Of a DNA stretch of 64,000 bases, positions 55,168-63,543 are shown in pieces. Below the pieces are notes generated by a model. The model was not told the origin of the DNA. It worked only from the letters and a program-made list of their open reading frames with translations, and ran no database searches. The stretch's first letter is position 1, and every line of letters begins with the position of its first letter. Position numbers and translations under genes: made by a program. Source of the stretch: Desulfomicrobium orale DSM 12838 (GTDB lineage: Bacteria > Desulfobacterota > Desulfovibrionia > Desulfovibrionales > Desulfomicrobiaceae); NCBI RefSeq assembly GCF_001553625.1, contig NZ_CP014230.1, positions 496,001 to 560,000 of the forward strand. The letters are read 5' to 3'.

Positions 55168-56649
55168 CTATTTCTTTCCGAAAAACACGGGGATATCCGG
55201 GCGCCCCATGATCCTCGCCCGCAATTCGCGTTCGGGAATCCTGCCCCATTCGGGGCTGGTGGCCCGGTAAAACAGAAAGCCCAGCACGATCCAGACCAGC
55301 ATGATGATCCTGGGGGCCAGACCGATGAATGCCGGGGACATGGGCAAAAGCAGCAGGGCGATGCAGATCAGCGAGGTCAGCACGCCGACGGCGCAGACCA
55401 GAATCTTCCCGGCCTTGTTGGAGATGTTAGGGGTGTGCCTGAACATCCGCCAGGCCGCCAGGCAGGTGAACAGATAGGCGATGGCGGTGCCCACCGAGGA
55501 CATGTCCACGATCCAGCCCACAACGGCGCGCCCGCACCACGGCGTGAGCAAGACAATGCCGATGGTGAACACGATGGCCTTGTGCGGAGACTGGAAACGC
55601 GGATGAATTTCCGCGAACCACTTCGGCAGTATGCTTCCTCTGGCCATACTCAAGAGAAGACGCGTGGTGGCCACGTAGAATCCGTTGATGCCCGTGCAGA
55701 CCGCTCCGAGAACGCTCACGGCCAGCACCACCGATCCCAGACGGCCGAAGACGATATTGCAGACCTCGCCCGTGGCCCAGGCCGTCTGCCCCTGGGCGCG
55801 CAGAACGTCCATTCTGGCAAGCATTTCCGGATAGGGCACGAGAAGCGCCACGGAGAGCGTCACCAGGGAGTACAGTACCGCTCCCCATAAAATGGCGGCC
55901 AGCATGATGTTACGGGATTTGCTGTGCGGAAAGGAGAACTCTTCCGCCGCCTGGGGCACGGTGTCGAACCCTACGAACAGAAAGGGGGCGATGGCGAGGA
56001 TGGACAGGATCGAGAGCAGAGGCGGACGGTGCTCCGCGAAAAGGGGCGCCAGATTGCTCAGATGCGTGCTTTCCGTGCTCAGGACGCCGCCGAAAAGCAC
56101 CAGCACGCCGCCGCTTAAGGCAAAAGCCAGAATGATCTGGATGACGCCCGCAATGTTGATGCCGCAGTAATTCATGATGCCGAAGAAGAGTGTGGCGGCG
56201 TACATGAGCAGCACCTCGCCGAAATACACCTTCCAGCCGACGATGGTGTACAGCTCCCCGAATTCGAACACACCGGGAAAGAGAAAACGCACCAGCAGGG
56301 CCAGAGCCGAGATGTTGATGGCGATGATGACCACATACCCGAGCACCAGCGCCCAGCCGCAGACAAAGGCGCAGGTTGGCCCGAAGCCGCTGTAGGCGTA
56401 GGCGTACTCCCCGCCCGCCACAGGAACGTACTCGATCATGTAACCATAGACGACCGCCACGAAGAGCAGGAGAAACGCGCCTATGAAAAAGCCGAGAACG
56501 GCGGCCAGCGGACCGGCCTGGGGAAGAAACATGTCGCCGGGAAGCACGAAGCAGCCCCATCCGACAATGGAACCGAGAGCCAGAGCCCAGACCTGAGCCG
56601 GAGTCAGGGTTTTGGCCAGTTTTCCGGGAGCGGTGTTTATGTCTGACAT
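55168..56649 (-). CDS. APC-superfamily amino acid permease
   Basis: A 493-residue inner-membrane permease with about 12-13 hydrophobic segments. The N-terminus LTPAQVWALALGSIVGWGCFVLPGDMFLP contains the GxG-type unwound helix of APC carriers, and PVAGGEYAYAYSGFGPTCAFVCGWALVLGYV and PFLFVGFDTVPQAAEEFSFP are typical APC segments. It lies 25 bases after the dehydrogenase gene mmsA on the same strand and shares its likely AraC-controlled promoter, so its substrate is probably the amino acid or amine degraded by that enzyme (for example beta-alanine or valine products). That substrate link is inference. Confidence 0.84.
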   Translation of the reverse strand: MSDINTAPGKLAKTLTPAQVWALALGSIVGWGCFVLPGDMFLPQAGPLAAVLGFFIGAFLLLFVAVVYGYMIEYVPVAGGEYAYAYSGFGPTCAFVCGWALVLGYVVIIAINISALALLVRFLFPGVFEFGELYTIVGWKVYFGEVLLMYAATLFFGIMNYCGINIAGVIQIILAFALSGGVLVLFGGVLSTESTHLSNLAPLFAEHRPPLLSILSILAIAPFLFVGFDTVPQAAEEFSFPHSKSRNIMLAAILWGAVLYSLVTLSVALLVPYPEMLARMDVLRAQGQTAWATGEVCNIVFGRLGSVVLAVSVLGAVCTGINGFYVATTRLLLSMARGSILPKWFAEIHPRFQSPHKAIVFTIGIVLLTPWCGRAVVGWIVDMSSVGTAIAYLFTCLAAWRMFRHTPNISNKAGKILVCAVGVLTSLICIALLLLPMSPAFIGLAPRIIMLVWIVLGFLFYRATSPEWGRIPERELRARIMGRPDIPVFFGKK

Positions 56650-56674
56650 ACATCTTCCTCGCTTTTCGGGTTGT

Positions 56675-58201
56675 TCACGAAGCCACGCACGAACGCACCC
56701 TGCCGCCCTGGACGGCCGCCGGAGCCTGCCCGTCCTTCGGTGCGGTGCGGATGGTCACCACCTTGTTCTGAGTGAAGAAATCAATGCCATCCTTGCCCTG
56801 CACCTTGTTGGTGCCCAAAAGCGAGCCCTTGATCCCGCCGAAGGGAATGTACGGATGCGGGGCGCAGATGCCGACATTGACGCCGACCATGCCCACGTCG
56901 GCCTCGCTGCTGAAGCGTTCGGCGTAATACTGGCTCCGGGTGAAGATGCAGGCGCCGTTGCCGTATTCCGAGGCCCGGATGTGATACAGAGCCTCGTCCA
57001 TGTCCGCGATTTTGATGGTGCCCACCAGCGGCCCGAAGACTTCGGTGGTGAACAGCGGATTGCAGGGCGTGATGTCCCGGATGATGACCGGCCCGACAAA
57101 GAACCCGTTTCTGTTCTTTTCAGGCAGATCCAGTTTGCGTCTGTCGAGAATCAGTTTGCAGCCGCCGCCGTGAGCCAGAGCTTTTTCCGTGTAGTCGCAG
57201 ACATTTTCCACGGCCTCGCGGGAAATGAGCGGGCCCATGTACACGTCGGGGTCCATGGCGTCGCCGACCTTGAGCTCGCGCGAAGCCTCCACCATGCGTT
57301 CCAGCACTTCCTCGTAGATTTCCGGCACGGCGGCCACGATGGAACCGGCCAGGCAGCGCTGTCCGGCGGACCCGAAGCAGGAATTCAGGTAGTTGGAGAT
57401 GAAGAGGTCCAGGTCGGCGTCCTCCATGACCACCAGCATGTTCTTGGCGCCGCCCAGCAGCATGGAGCGCTTGGCCCCTCGGGCGCAGCTGGCCGCCATC
57501 TTTTTGGCCGTGCCCGTGGAGCCCACCAGGCAGACTCCGGCGATGCTCGGATCGTCGTACCAGATTTCCGTCAGGCTCCGGTTGCCGTGAATGACGTTGA
57601 CCACGCCTTCCGGCAGTTCGGCTTCCATGAAGATGTCACACATCTTCTGCATGAAGTAGGGGGATTTGGTGGAGGGCTTGAAGATGAACGTATTTCCGGC
57701 TGCCAGGGCGTAGGGAATGAACCACCCGAAAACCAGGGCCGGAAAGTTGAACGGCGCCACGCCGGCGAAAACGCCCAGGGGCTGGCGCACCACCTTGCCG
57801 GTGATGTTGTTCGCGATGTGCTCCAGGGTGGCGCCCTGAATGAGGGCCGGCGTGCAGGCCGCGGCTTCAATGATCTCGATGACCCGCTGCACTTCGCCGC
57901 GGGCCTCGGAAATGTGCTTGGCCTGGTCGAGGGCGATGGCCTGCGCCAGGATTTCCAGATCCCGGGCCATGTATTCGCGGATTTTGTACAGAAAGGACAT
58001 GCGCTTCGCCACCGGCATGTGTTTCCACTTTTCGTAGGCCTTGGCCGCGCTCTCGACCGCCGCACGCGACGTGTTTTCGTCCGACATGGGAACCACGCCG
58101 ATCTGTTCCCCTGTGGAAGGATTGTACAGCGGCGTCTCGCCGCAGCCGGCATCTTCCCGCCATTGTCCATCGATGAAATTGCGGATTTTTATCTGGCCCA
58201 T
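56675..58201 (-). CDS. mmsA: CoA-acylating methylmalonate-semialdehyde dehydrogenase (MmsA-like)
   Basis: NAD- and CoA-dependent aldehyde dehydrogenase converting (methyl)malonate semialdehyde to acetyl- or propionyl-CoA. The 508-residue product has the MMSDH features FIDGQWRED, PLGVFAGVAPFNFPALVFGWFIPYALAAGNTFIFKPS, LGGAKNMLVVMEDAD (the usual ALDH general-base Glu is replaced, as in CoA-acylating enzymes) and catalytic Cys283 in GSAGQRCLAGS. The start at 58201 has GGGAGGAG ahead; an open extension to 58276 is not conserved. It is co-transcribed with the amino acid permease and preceded by direct repeats likely bound by the adjacent AraC-type regulator. The role in valine versus beta-alanine catabolism is undecided. 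Confidence 0.88.
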   Translation of the reverse strand: MGQIKIRNFIDGQWREDAGCGETPLYNPSTGEQIGVVPMSDENTSRAAVESAAKAYEKWKHMPVAKRMSFLYKIREYMARDLEILAQAIALDQAKHISEARGEVQRVIEIIEAAACTPALIQGATLEHIANNITGKVVRQPLGVFAGVAPFNFPALVFGWFIPYALAAGNTFIFKPSTKSPYFMQKMCDIFMEAELPEGVVNVIHGNRSLTEIWYDDPSIAGVCLVGSTGTAKKMAASCARGAKRSMLLGGAKNMLVVMEDADLDLFISNYLNSCFGSAGQRCLAGSIVAAVPEIYEEVLERMVEASRELKVGDAMDPDVYMGPLISREAVENVCDYTEKALAHGGGCKLILDRRKLDLPEKNRNGFFVGPVIIRDITPCNPLFTTEVFGPLVGTIKIADMDEALYHIRASEYGNGACIFTRSQYYAERFSSEADVGMVGVNVGICAPHPYIPFGGIKGSLLGTNKVQGKDGIDFFTQNKVVTIRTAPKDGQAPAAVQGGRVRSCVAS

Positions 58202-58274
58202 ATGCTCCTCCCGTGATGAAAATTTTCCAACTATGATTTCTCCATAGAAAAATCCTGTCCTGCGGACTTTCTTC

Positions 58275-58305
58275 ATCCTGCCAAAGAATAACGAAATCCT
58301 GCCAA
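58275..58305 (-). promoter_or_regulatory. Direct-repeat operator upstream of mmsA, likely AraC-regulator site
   Basis: Two perfect 10-bp direct repeats TTGGCAGGAT (minus strand; forward ATCCTGCCAA at 58275-58284 and 58296-58305) with a 21-bp period, two helical turns. A partial third copy (ATCCTG at 58252) lies closer to the gene. This spacing is typical of AraC-family half-sites. They end about 75 bases ahead of the mmsA start codon. Confidence 0.65.
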
Positions 58306-58359
58306 GTTGGTTTTATCGCGACCCGGAGAATCGGAGGAAAAAGACGGGAAAAACGGCGG

Positions 58360-59157
58360 TCAGGGCATCCTGCCCGGAGTGCAGCCGAAAAAATCCTTGA
58401 ACGCGGAGATGAACGCGGAGACCGACGCGTAGCCGCAGCCAAGGGCCACCGAGGTGACACTGGCCCCGGTTCTCAGTTCCACGGCCGCGTGCTGAAGCCG
58501 GATTTTCTGCCGCCAGCGGCCGAATGTTTCTCCGGTCTGCTCCTTGAACAGACGGGCCAGAGTGCGTTCCGACATGCCCAGCAGATCGCACCACTGGGGG
58601 ACGGTGCGGCAGATGTGCGGCTCCTTGAGCAATGCGGTGCACAGCCCGATCAGGCGGCGGTCGTGGGGCATGGCGAGAGGCATGTCCGTTTCCGGGGCCA
58701 GGACGAGCTGGTCGAACAGCACGGCCACGGCTCTGGATACGACGCCCTCCGGGTAGGGCCAGTCCTGGACGGACAGAAAAACGATGAGTTCCCTGACGAG
58801 CGGGGAAATTTCCAGCGCGTGGTAGGACAGAAAACGCGGGTATTCTCTTAAGACATCGGGCCGGACATAGAGGCTGCAATCAATGGAATCTTCGGGCAGA
58901 TACCATTCGTGGGACAGGCCGGGCGGAATCCAGACGGCCCGGTGGGGCGGGGCCAGATAGTTGCCGGGCTCGGCGCAGACGACCATATAGCCCGCGCGGA
59001 CAAAGGCCAGTTCGCCCCAGTCGTCATGGATGTGACGATTGCTCCAGGTGCCCGCCCGGAGGCTGTCGTTGAACCAGAAAACAGGACGGGACAGCCGCGA
59101 AAAGGGCACATCGTAGCTTTTGACCTCGATCTGCCTGTACGATTCCGGCATGTTCAT
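58360..59157 (-). CDS. AraC-family transcriptional regulator
   Basis: A 265-residue regulator (from Met 59157). The N-terminal half is a cupin-type sensor (WSNRHIHDDWGELAFVRAGYMVVCAEPGNYLAPPHRAVWIPPGLSHEWYLPED), with the conserved histidines of that fold. The C-terminal 100 residues are the double HTH domain (MSERTLARLFKEQTGETFGRWRQKIRLQHAAVELRTGASVTSVALGCGYASVSAFISAFKDFFGCTPG). The open frame starts at 59235 but no ribosome-binding site decides between the Mets at 59235, 59157 and 59151. It lies upstream of mmsA on the same strand, with direct repeats in the gap, and probably activates mmsA and the permease. Confidence 0.85.
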   Translation of the reverse strand: MNMPESYRQIEVKSYDVPFSRLSRPVFWFNDSLRAGTWSNRHIHDDWGELAFVRAGYMVVCAEPGNYLAPPHRAVWIPPGLSHEWYLPEDSIDCSLYVRPDVLREYPRFLSYHALEISPLVRELIVFLSVQDWPYPEGVVSRAVAVLFDQLVLAPETDMPLAMPHDRRLIGLCTALLKEPHICRTVPQWCDLLGMSERTLARLFKEQTGETFGRWRQKIRLQHAAVELRTGASVTSVALGCGYASVSAFISAFKDFFGCTPGRMP

Positions 59158-59332
59158 GGGAGTCTGCCGCCCCGCGCGGCCCGCCGGGGCAACGCCTTTC
59201 TGGAGTGAAGCCGAGCCATGCATGAAAATTAGCATCTCGCCGCCGGCCCCTCAATGAGAAAAGTCCACTGGCGGCGCAATTTCATTGGGACTTCACGGCA
59301 AGGATGCCTCTACGTGCTATTTTATCCAAAAA

Positions 59333-59371
59333 GATAATTCTGTTTGATTATTTTTTTGTTCAGCATATTCT
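59333..59371 (+). promoter_or_regulatory. Promoter and Fur-like palindrome ahead of the TonB receptor operon
   Basis: TTGATT (59344-59349) and TATTCT (59366-59371) are spaced by 16 bases, each matching the sigma-70 consensus at four positions. Overlapping the -35 is the near-palindrome GATAAT-N8-ATTATT (59333-59352), similar to a Fur or Zur site. It lies about 45 bases ahead of the receptor gene. Metal control is inference from the operon content. Confidence 0.4.
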
Positions 59372-59416
59372 TTTTCTGTACAGCATAGCTGACAACAGTA
59401 CCACAAGGGAGAGAAT

Positions 59417-61326
59417 ATGTCCGCCAAAACAAGCCTTCTGCTTGCGGCATACCTGTTCGCCGCCGTGTTTCCCGTTCCGGGGGCCGCCCACACCCTCGAA
59501 GAGATTGTCGTCGTGGGCAGGCCCATCATCGAGGACAATCATGTGGACCGCTTCGCCTCCACATCCACGGTGGTCACCGAAAAACAGATGGACAACCTGA
59601 ACGCGGCAGACCTGGGCACGGCCCTGCGCCGCACGCCCGGCGTGAACATTTCCCGGTACAATCCCATCGGCTCTTTCGGCGGGGCGGAGGGCGGCGGCAT
59701 CTTCATCCGGGGCATGGGGGCCAGCCGCCCGGGAGGCGAAATCAAGACCTTCATAGACGGCGTGCCCATGTACATGGGCGTATGGAACCATCCGTTGCTG
59801 GACCTTCTGTCCATCGACCCGGCCCATTCCCTGCGCGTCCATAAAAGCCCGCAGCCGCAGATTTTCGGCAATGCCTTCGCGGCCATCAACATCGACCCCA
59901 AACGCAGGCGGGAGGAAGGCTTCGAGACCGGCCTGCACCTGGCCGGAGGCAGCTTCGGCACCTTCATCGAAAAGGCCGAGCACGGCGGCAGAACCGGCGC
60001 GGTGGATTATTTTCTGGGCCAGAGCTTCCGGCGTTCGGACGGACACAGATCCCGCGCCGACGGACAGCTCTCCAACTATTTCGGCAGGATCGACGCGGAA
60101 CTTGGCTCCAACTGGGATGTCAGCCTGTTCGGACTGTATACGGACAACTTCGCGCACGATCCGGGCGAAGACGGCAGGGAATCCGCGACCCGCGCGGGCA
60201 AGTACGCGACCCGCGCGGGCATGGGCGTCGCGTCCCTCGGACATGAATACAAAAATTTCGAGGGCGCGCTGAAACTGTTCGCCAACTCCGGTCAGGGGGA
60301 CTGGCGCGACCAGCGGCCGCCGGACAAAAGGAATCTGAACAAATTCACCTTCTCCGGCGTGCGCGTCCATGAAAAAATACGCCCCTGGACCGATGGGGAA
60401 CTGACCATGGGCCTGGACTGGGACGTCATCACCGGCGAGGCCGATTTTGAAAAAAGGTCCGGCGCGAAATCGAGCTGGGACGGCCCCACACAACGCATCT
60501 TCTCGCCGTACGCGGCCTTCAGCCAGCTTTTCGGCGACCCGGACGGCCTGCATGTCATTCCGTCGGCGGGGCTTCGGCACTACACGCACAGCGAATTCGA
60601 CAGCGAAACGGCTCCCCACGCCGGAATCATTTTCGGCTACAAGGACACGCGGCTGCATGCCGGGTATTCCCGGGGCGTCATCTATCCCGGCCTGGAAGTG
60701 GTGATCCTGTCCGAGCACGTCATTCCAAGGCTCGGAAAATCCTGGCGCGATCTCGAAGCGGAAACCCTCGACCACTACGAAATCGGCATCTCCCACACCT
60801 GGGACCGGCTTCGCGCGGATCTGACCTTTTTCCGGGACAAGGGCAAAAACCGGTACCTGATCGTCCCGCCGCCCCCCCGCCGCCGGTTTACGCCAACCTG
60901 GGCGACTACACCGTCCGGGGTGTGGAGGCGACCCTGAACTTCTCCCCCACAGACGACCTGTCTCTGTTTCTGGGCGCGGCCTTTCTGGACAGCGACGAGG
61001 ACAAACGGCCGTACGTCCCGGCCTCAACCATCAGCGCGGGCCTGAACTGGCGTTTTCTGGAACGCTTCCACCTGAGTCTGGACGCCCAGCGCGTCTCGGA
61101 CATGTACGTCACCGCCCAGGCCCGGCGCAAAGGTCCGGCCGGAACGGTCAGGTCCGACGGCTATTTCTTGCTGAACGGCAAGCTGGCTTACGCCGTTCCC
61201 GTGGACGATTGGAAGATGGAAATCTTTCTGGCCGGGGAAAACCTCACGGACAGTGACTACGAGTACCTGCCGGGCTACCCCATGCCCGGCGCAAACGGCA
61301 TGCTCGGCCTGACGCTTGCGTTCTGA
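59417..61326 (+). pseudogene. TonB-dependent receptor, frameshifted at a C7 tract
   Basis: An outer-membrane receptor for a metal complex or similar substrate. A signal peptide (KTSLLLAAYLFAAVFPVPGAAHT) leads to LEEIVVVGRP, a plug domain (ALRRTPGVNISRYNP, GIFIRGMG, IDGVPMYMGVWNHPLLDLLSIDP) and a barrel. At 60871-60880 the sequence reads a run of seven C; frame 0 leaves the family and stops at 60937. With one more C it continues as PPPPPVYANLGDYTVRGVEATLNFSPTDDLSLFLG to the end at 61326, with the C-terminal LAGENLTDSDYEYLPGYPMPGANGMLGLTLAF expected of such receptors. Full length would be about 637 residues. The break could be a real mutation, slippage or a sequencing error. Confidence 0.8.
60185..60221 (+). 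repeat. Short direct duplication in the TonB receptor barrel
   Basis: A 16-base unit GCGACCCGCGCGGGCA occurs at 60185-60200 and 60206-60221, a 21-bp period, coding for ATRAGKY-ATRAGMG. It looks like a recent 7-codon duplication in a barrel loop. Confidence 0.7.
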
Positions 61327-61328
61327 AC

Positions 61329-61949
61329 ATGAACGGGCAGCGAGCCTTCTTCGACAGCCGGGCCGAGGGGTGGGAAGAACGGTGCTACCCGCCCGACGTC
61401 CGGGTCCGTCTGGAAGAGCTGGTGCGGGAGTTCGGCGTCACGCCCGGCTCCCGCGTGCTGGACGCGGGCACCGGACCGGGCGTGCTCCAGCCCTGTCTGC
61501 GCCGCATTCTCGGAGGTGACGGCATTCTCGCGGCCTTCGACATTTCGGGCAACATGATCCGCCAGGCCCGGCGCAAGCAGCTCGCCCCGCGGGACCTGTT
61601 CTTTCAGGGCGATGCACTGCACATGGCCGTGCGCAGGAACTGGTTCGACCATGTCATCTGCTTTGCCGCATTCCCGCATTTCGCCGACCCGGCCCTGGCG
61701 CTGGAAGAACTGGCCCGCGCGGCCAGACCGGGCGGAGAAGTCATCATCGCGCATCTGATGAGCCGCGAAGAACTGACCAGACATCACGGCTCCGCGAAAG
61801 CCGTGGCGGACGACCTGCTTCCCCGCGCGGCGGACATGGAACGCTTCTTCCTCCGGGCCGGACTCTCCAGACCGGACATCACTGATCGTCCGGGACGCTA
61901 TCTGGCCCGCGCCCGGAAAACCGGCACAACGCAGCCGGACGCGGAATAA
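61329..61949 (+). CDS. Class I SAM-dependent methyltransferase
   Basis: A 206-residue soluble methyltransferase of the Methyltransf_11/25 type. Motif I VLDAGTGPG is at residues 43-51, with FDISGNMIRQARRK as motif after it and VICFAAFPHFADPALALEELARAARPGGEVIIAH as motifs II-III. There is no substrate-specific domain. The ATG follows the TonB receptor stop by two bases, so the two are co-transcribed, and the metal ABC genes follow after about 125 bases. A methyltransferase inside a metal-uptake operon suggests methylation of a chelator or of the transported metal or metalloid, but the sequence does not show which. Confidence 0.85.
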   Translation: MNGQRAFFDSRAEGWEERCYPPDVRVRLEELVREFGVTPGSRVLDAGTGPGVLQPCLRRILGGDGILAAFDISGNMIRQARRKQLAPRDLFFQGDALHMAVRRNWFDHVICFAAFPHFADPALALEELARAARPGGEVIIAHLMSREELTRHHGSAKAVADDLLPRAADMERFFLRAGLSRPDITDRPGRYLARARKTGTTQPDAE

Positions 61950-62074
61950 CGTGCCAGGCGCTCCCCCGATTGCCTGCCGGGCCTTCAGGACATATGCTCG
62001 GCCTCGGACGTTTTCTCCGCCGGACGGCCTGCACCGGGCAGTCCGCCCATGCCGGGAAACGCACGGAACCAGCC

Positions 62075-62749
62075 ATGACCACAACTGCCCCCAGTTCCCT
62101 GCGACCTCCGCATCTGGAGGTCCACGCCCTGACCTGCCGTTTCGGCCGTGAACCGGCCGTACAGAACGTGCATCTGGATGTGGCTTCCGGCGAGCATGTC
62201 GCCATTGTCGGCGGCAACGGATCGGGCAAGACCACACTGCTTCGGGCCATCATGGGACTACATCGGGGCTGGACCGGCTCCATCCGCCTGAACGGGACGG
62301 AACTGCCCGCCAGTCCGGAAAAAGCCCATCCCGGCATGGCCTGGATGCCCCAGCATCTGCCCAAGGGGCAGTTTCCCTTTACCGTGGAAGAACTGCTCCG
62401 GGCCGGGACCGAAGAAACGGCGGTTCTGGACGCGGCCGGAGAACTGGGCATCGGCGGCCTCCTGCAGCGGCCGCTGTCAGCTCTGTCCGGCGGACAACGG
62501 CAACGGGCCTACCTGGCCAGAGCCCTCGGCATGCTGCATGAGGGCGCGAGCCTGTTGCTGGCCGACGAACCCACGGCCGCTCTGGACTTTGGGGGTCAGG
62601 AACAGGTGGCGGAGATACTCGCCGTCCTGCCCGCGACCATGATCGTAGTCACCCACGATCCGAACATGGCCTGCAAATGCCACCGTGTCCTGCACATGGC
62701 CCAGGGCCGCGTCCGGGAAGCGACGGACGAATGGATACCGGCATCCTGA
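62075..62749 (+). CDS. ABC transporter ATPase, metal-type
   Basis: A 224-residue ATPase of the metal/cobalamin-type ABC family. Walker A GGNGSGKTT is at 46-54, Q-loop MPQ at 91-93, signature LSGGQRQR at 137-144, Walker B LLLADEPTAALD at 160-171 and the switch His in VVTHDPN near 200. Met 62075 (MTTTAPSS) is the likely start; the open frame extends to 61970 and an alternative Met lies at 61994. It overlaps the permease gene by 19 bases. With the ABC-3-type permease and the binding protein it forms a complete importer. Confidence 0.86.
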   Translation: MTTTAPSSLRPPHLEVHALTCRFGREPAVQNVHLDVASGEHVAIVGGNGSGKTTLLRAIMGLHRGWTGSIRLNGTELPASPEKAHPGMAWMPQHLPKGQFPFTVEELLRAGTEETAVLDAAGELGIGGLLQRPLSALSGGQRQRAYLARALGMLHEGASLLLADEPTAALDFGGQEQVAEILAVLPATMIVVTHDPNMACKCHRVLHMAQGRVREATDEWIPAS

Positions 62750-63543
62750 GCGTGCTGACTCTGCCGCCGGTGCAGCATGGCTTCGCCGCCCTGATCCTCT
62801 CGGGGCTGGGGTTGCCGCTGGTGGGCGTGTTCATCGTGGGGCTGAACATTTACCCTATCCGCTTCACGGTCATGCACGTGGCCCTGCTGGGAGCGGCTCT
62901 GGGACTGGTCTTTTCCCTGGAACCGCTCATTCCGGCCCTCATCCTGTGCGCTCTGGCCGGACGCCTGCTGGCCCTTTTCTCCGAACGCCCGGCCGGAGCC
63001 CCCGGAGCCATGGGCTTTCTCATGGTTCTGGCCATCGCTCTGGCGTTTCTGGTGCTTTCCATAAGCGGCGTCCACGCCAACGCCGCCTTCGAACTGCTCT
63101 GGGGCTCCCTCCTGGCCGTGCGGCCCGTGGAGGTCCTCCTGCTGGGCCTGATCAGTCTGGGACTTGCGGCTCTCTTTGTCTGGAAGCGCCGCAGTCTGGC
63201 CCTGCTCCTCTACGACAGGGAACTGGCCTGGTGCTCCGGAGTGCCGGTCCGGAGTCTGACCGTAGCCCTCTATGTGGCCATCGCCGTGGCCATTGCCGCA
63301 TCCATCCGGCTGACCGGCGCGCTGCTGGTGGACGCGGTGACCATTCTCCCGGCCCTGGCCGCGCGCAATACCGGCTCCAGTCTGAACTCCATTGCTGCCT
63401 GGGCGGTTTTCTTCGGTCTGAGCGGCAACGTGGCCGGTTTTTTTCTGGCCGTCCTGCTGGATCAGCCGCTGGGTCCCATTCTGGTGCTCACGGCCGGAAC
63501 CATCACCTTGTGCTCCTATTTCTGGAAAGAAAGACAGACATGA
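62731..63543 (+). CDS. ABC-3-type metal transporter permease (ZnuB-like)
   Basis: A 270-residue inner-membrane permease with about eight hydrophobic segments. The pattern VQHGFAALILSGLGLPLVGVFIVGLNIYPIRFTVMHVALLGAALGL and AIAASIRLTGALLVDAVTILPALAARNTGSSLNSIAAWAVFFGLSGNVAGFFLAVLLDQPLGPILVLTAG matches ABC-3 permeases of the ZnuB/MntB/TroC group. The start 62731 lies inside the ATPase gene (19-base overlap); the open frame continues upstream but is shadow. It overlaps the binding-protein gene in ATGA (63540-63543). Confidence 0.86.
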   Translation: MDTGILSVLTLPPVQHGFAALILSGLGLPLVGVFIVGLNIYPIRFTVMHVALLGAALGLVFSLEPLIPALILCALAGRLLALFSERPAGAPGAMGFLMVLAIALAFLVLSISGVHANAAFELLWGSLLAVRPVEVLLLGLISLGLAALFVWKRRSLALLLYDRELAWCSGVPVRSLTVALYVAIAVAIAASIRLTGALLVDAVTILPALAARNTGSSLNSIAAWAVFFGLSGNVAGFFLAVLLDQPLGPILVLTAGTITLCSYFWKERQT

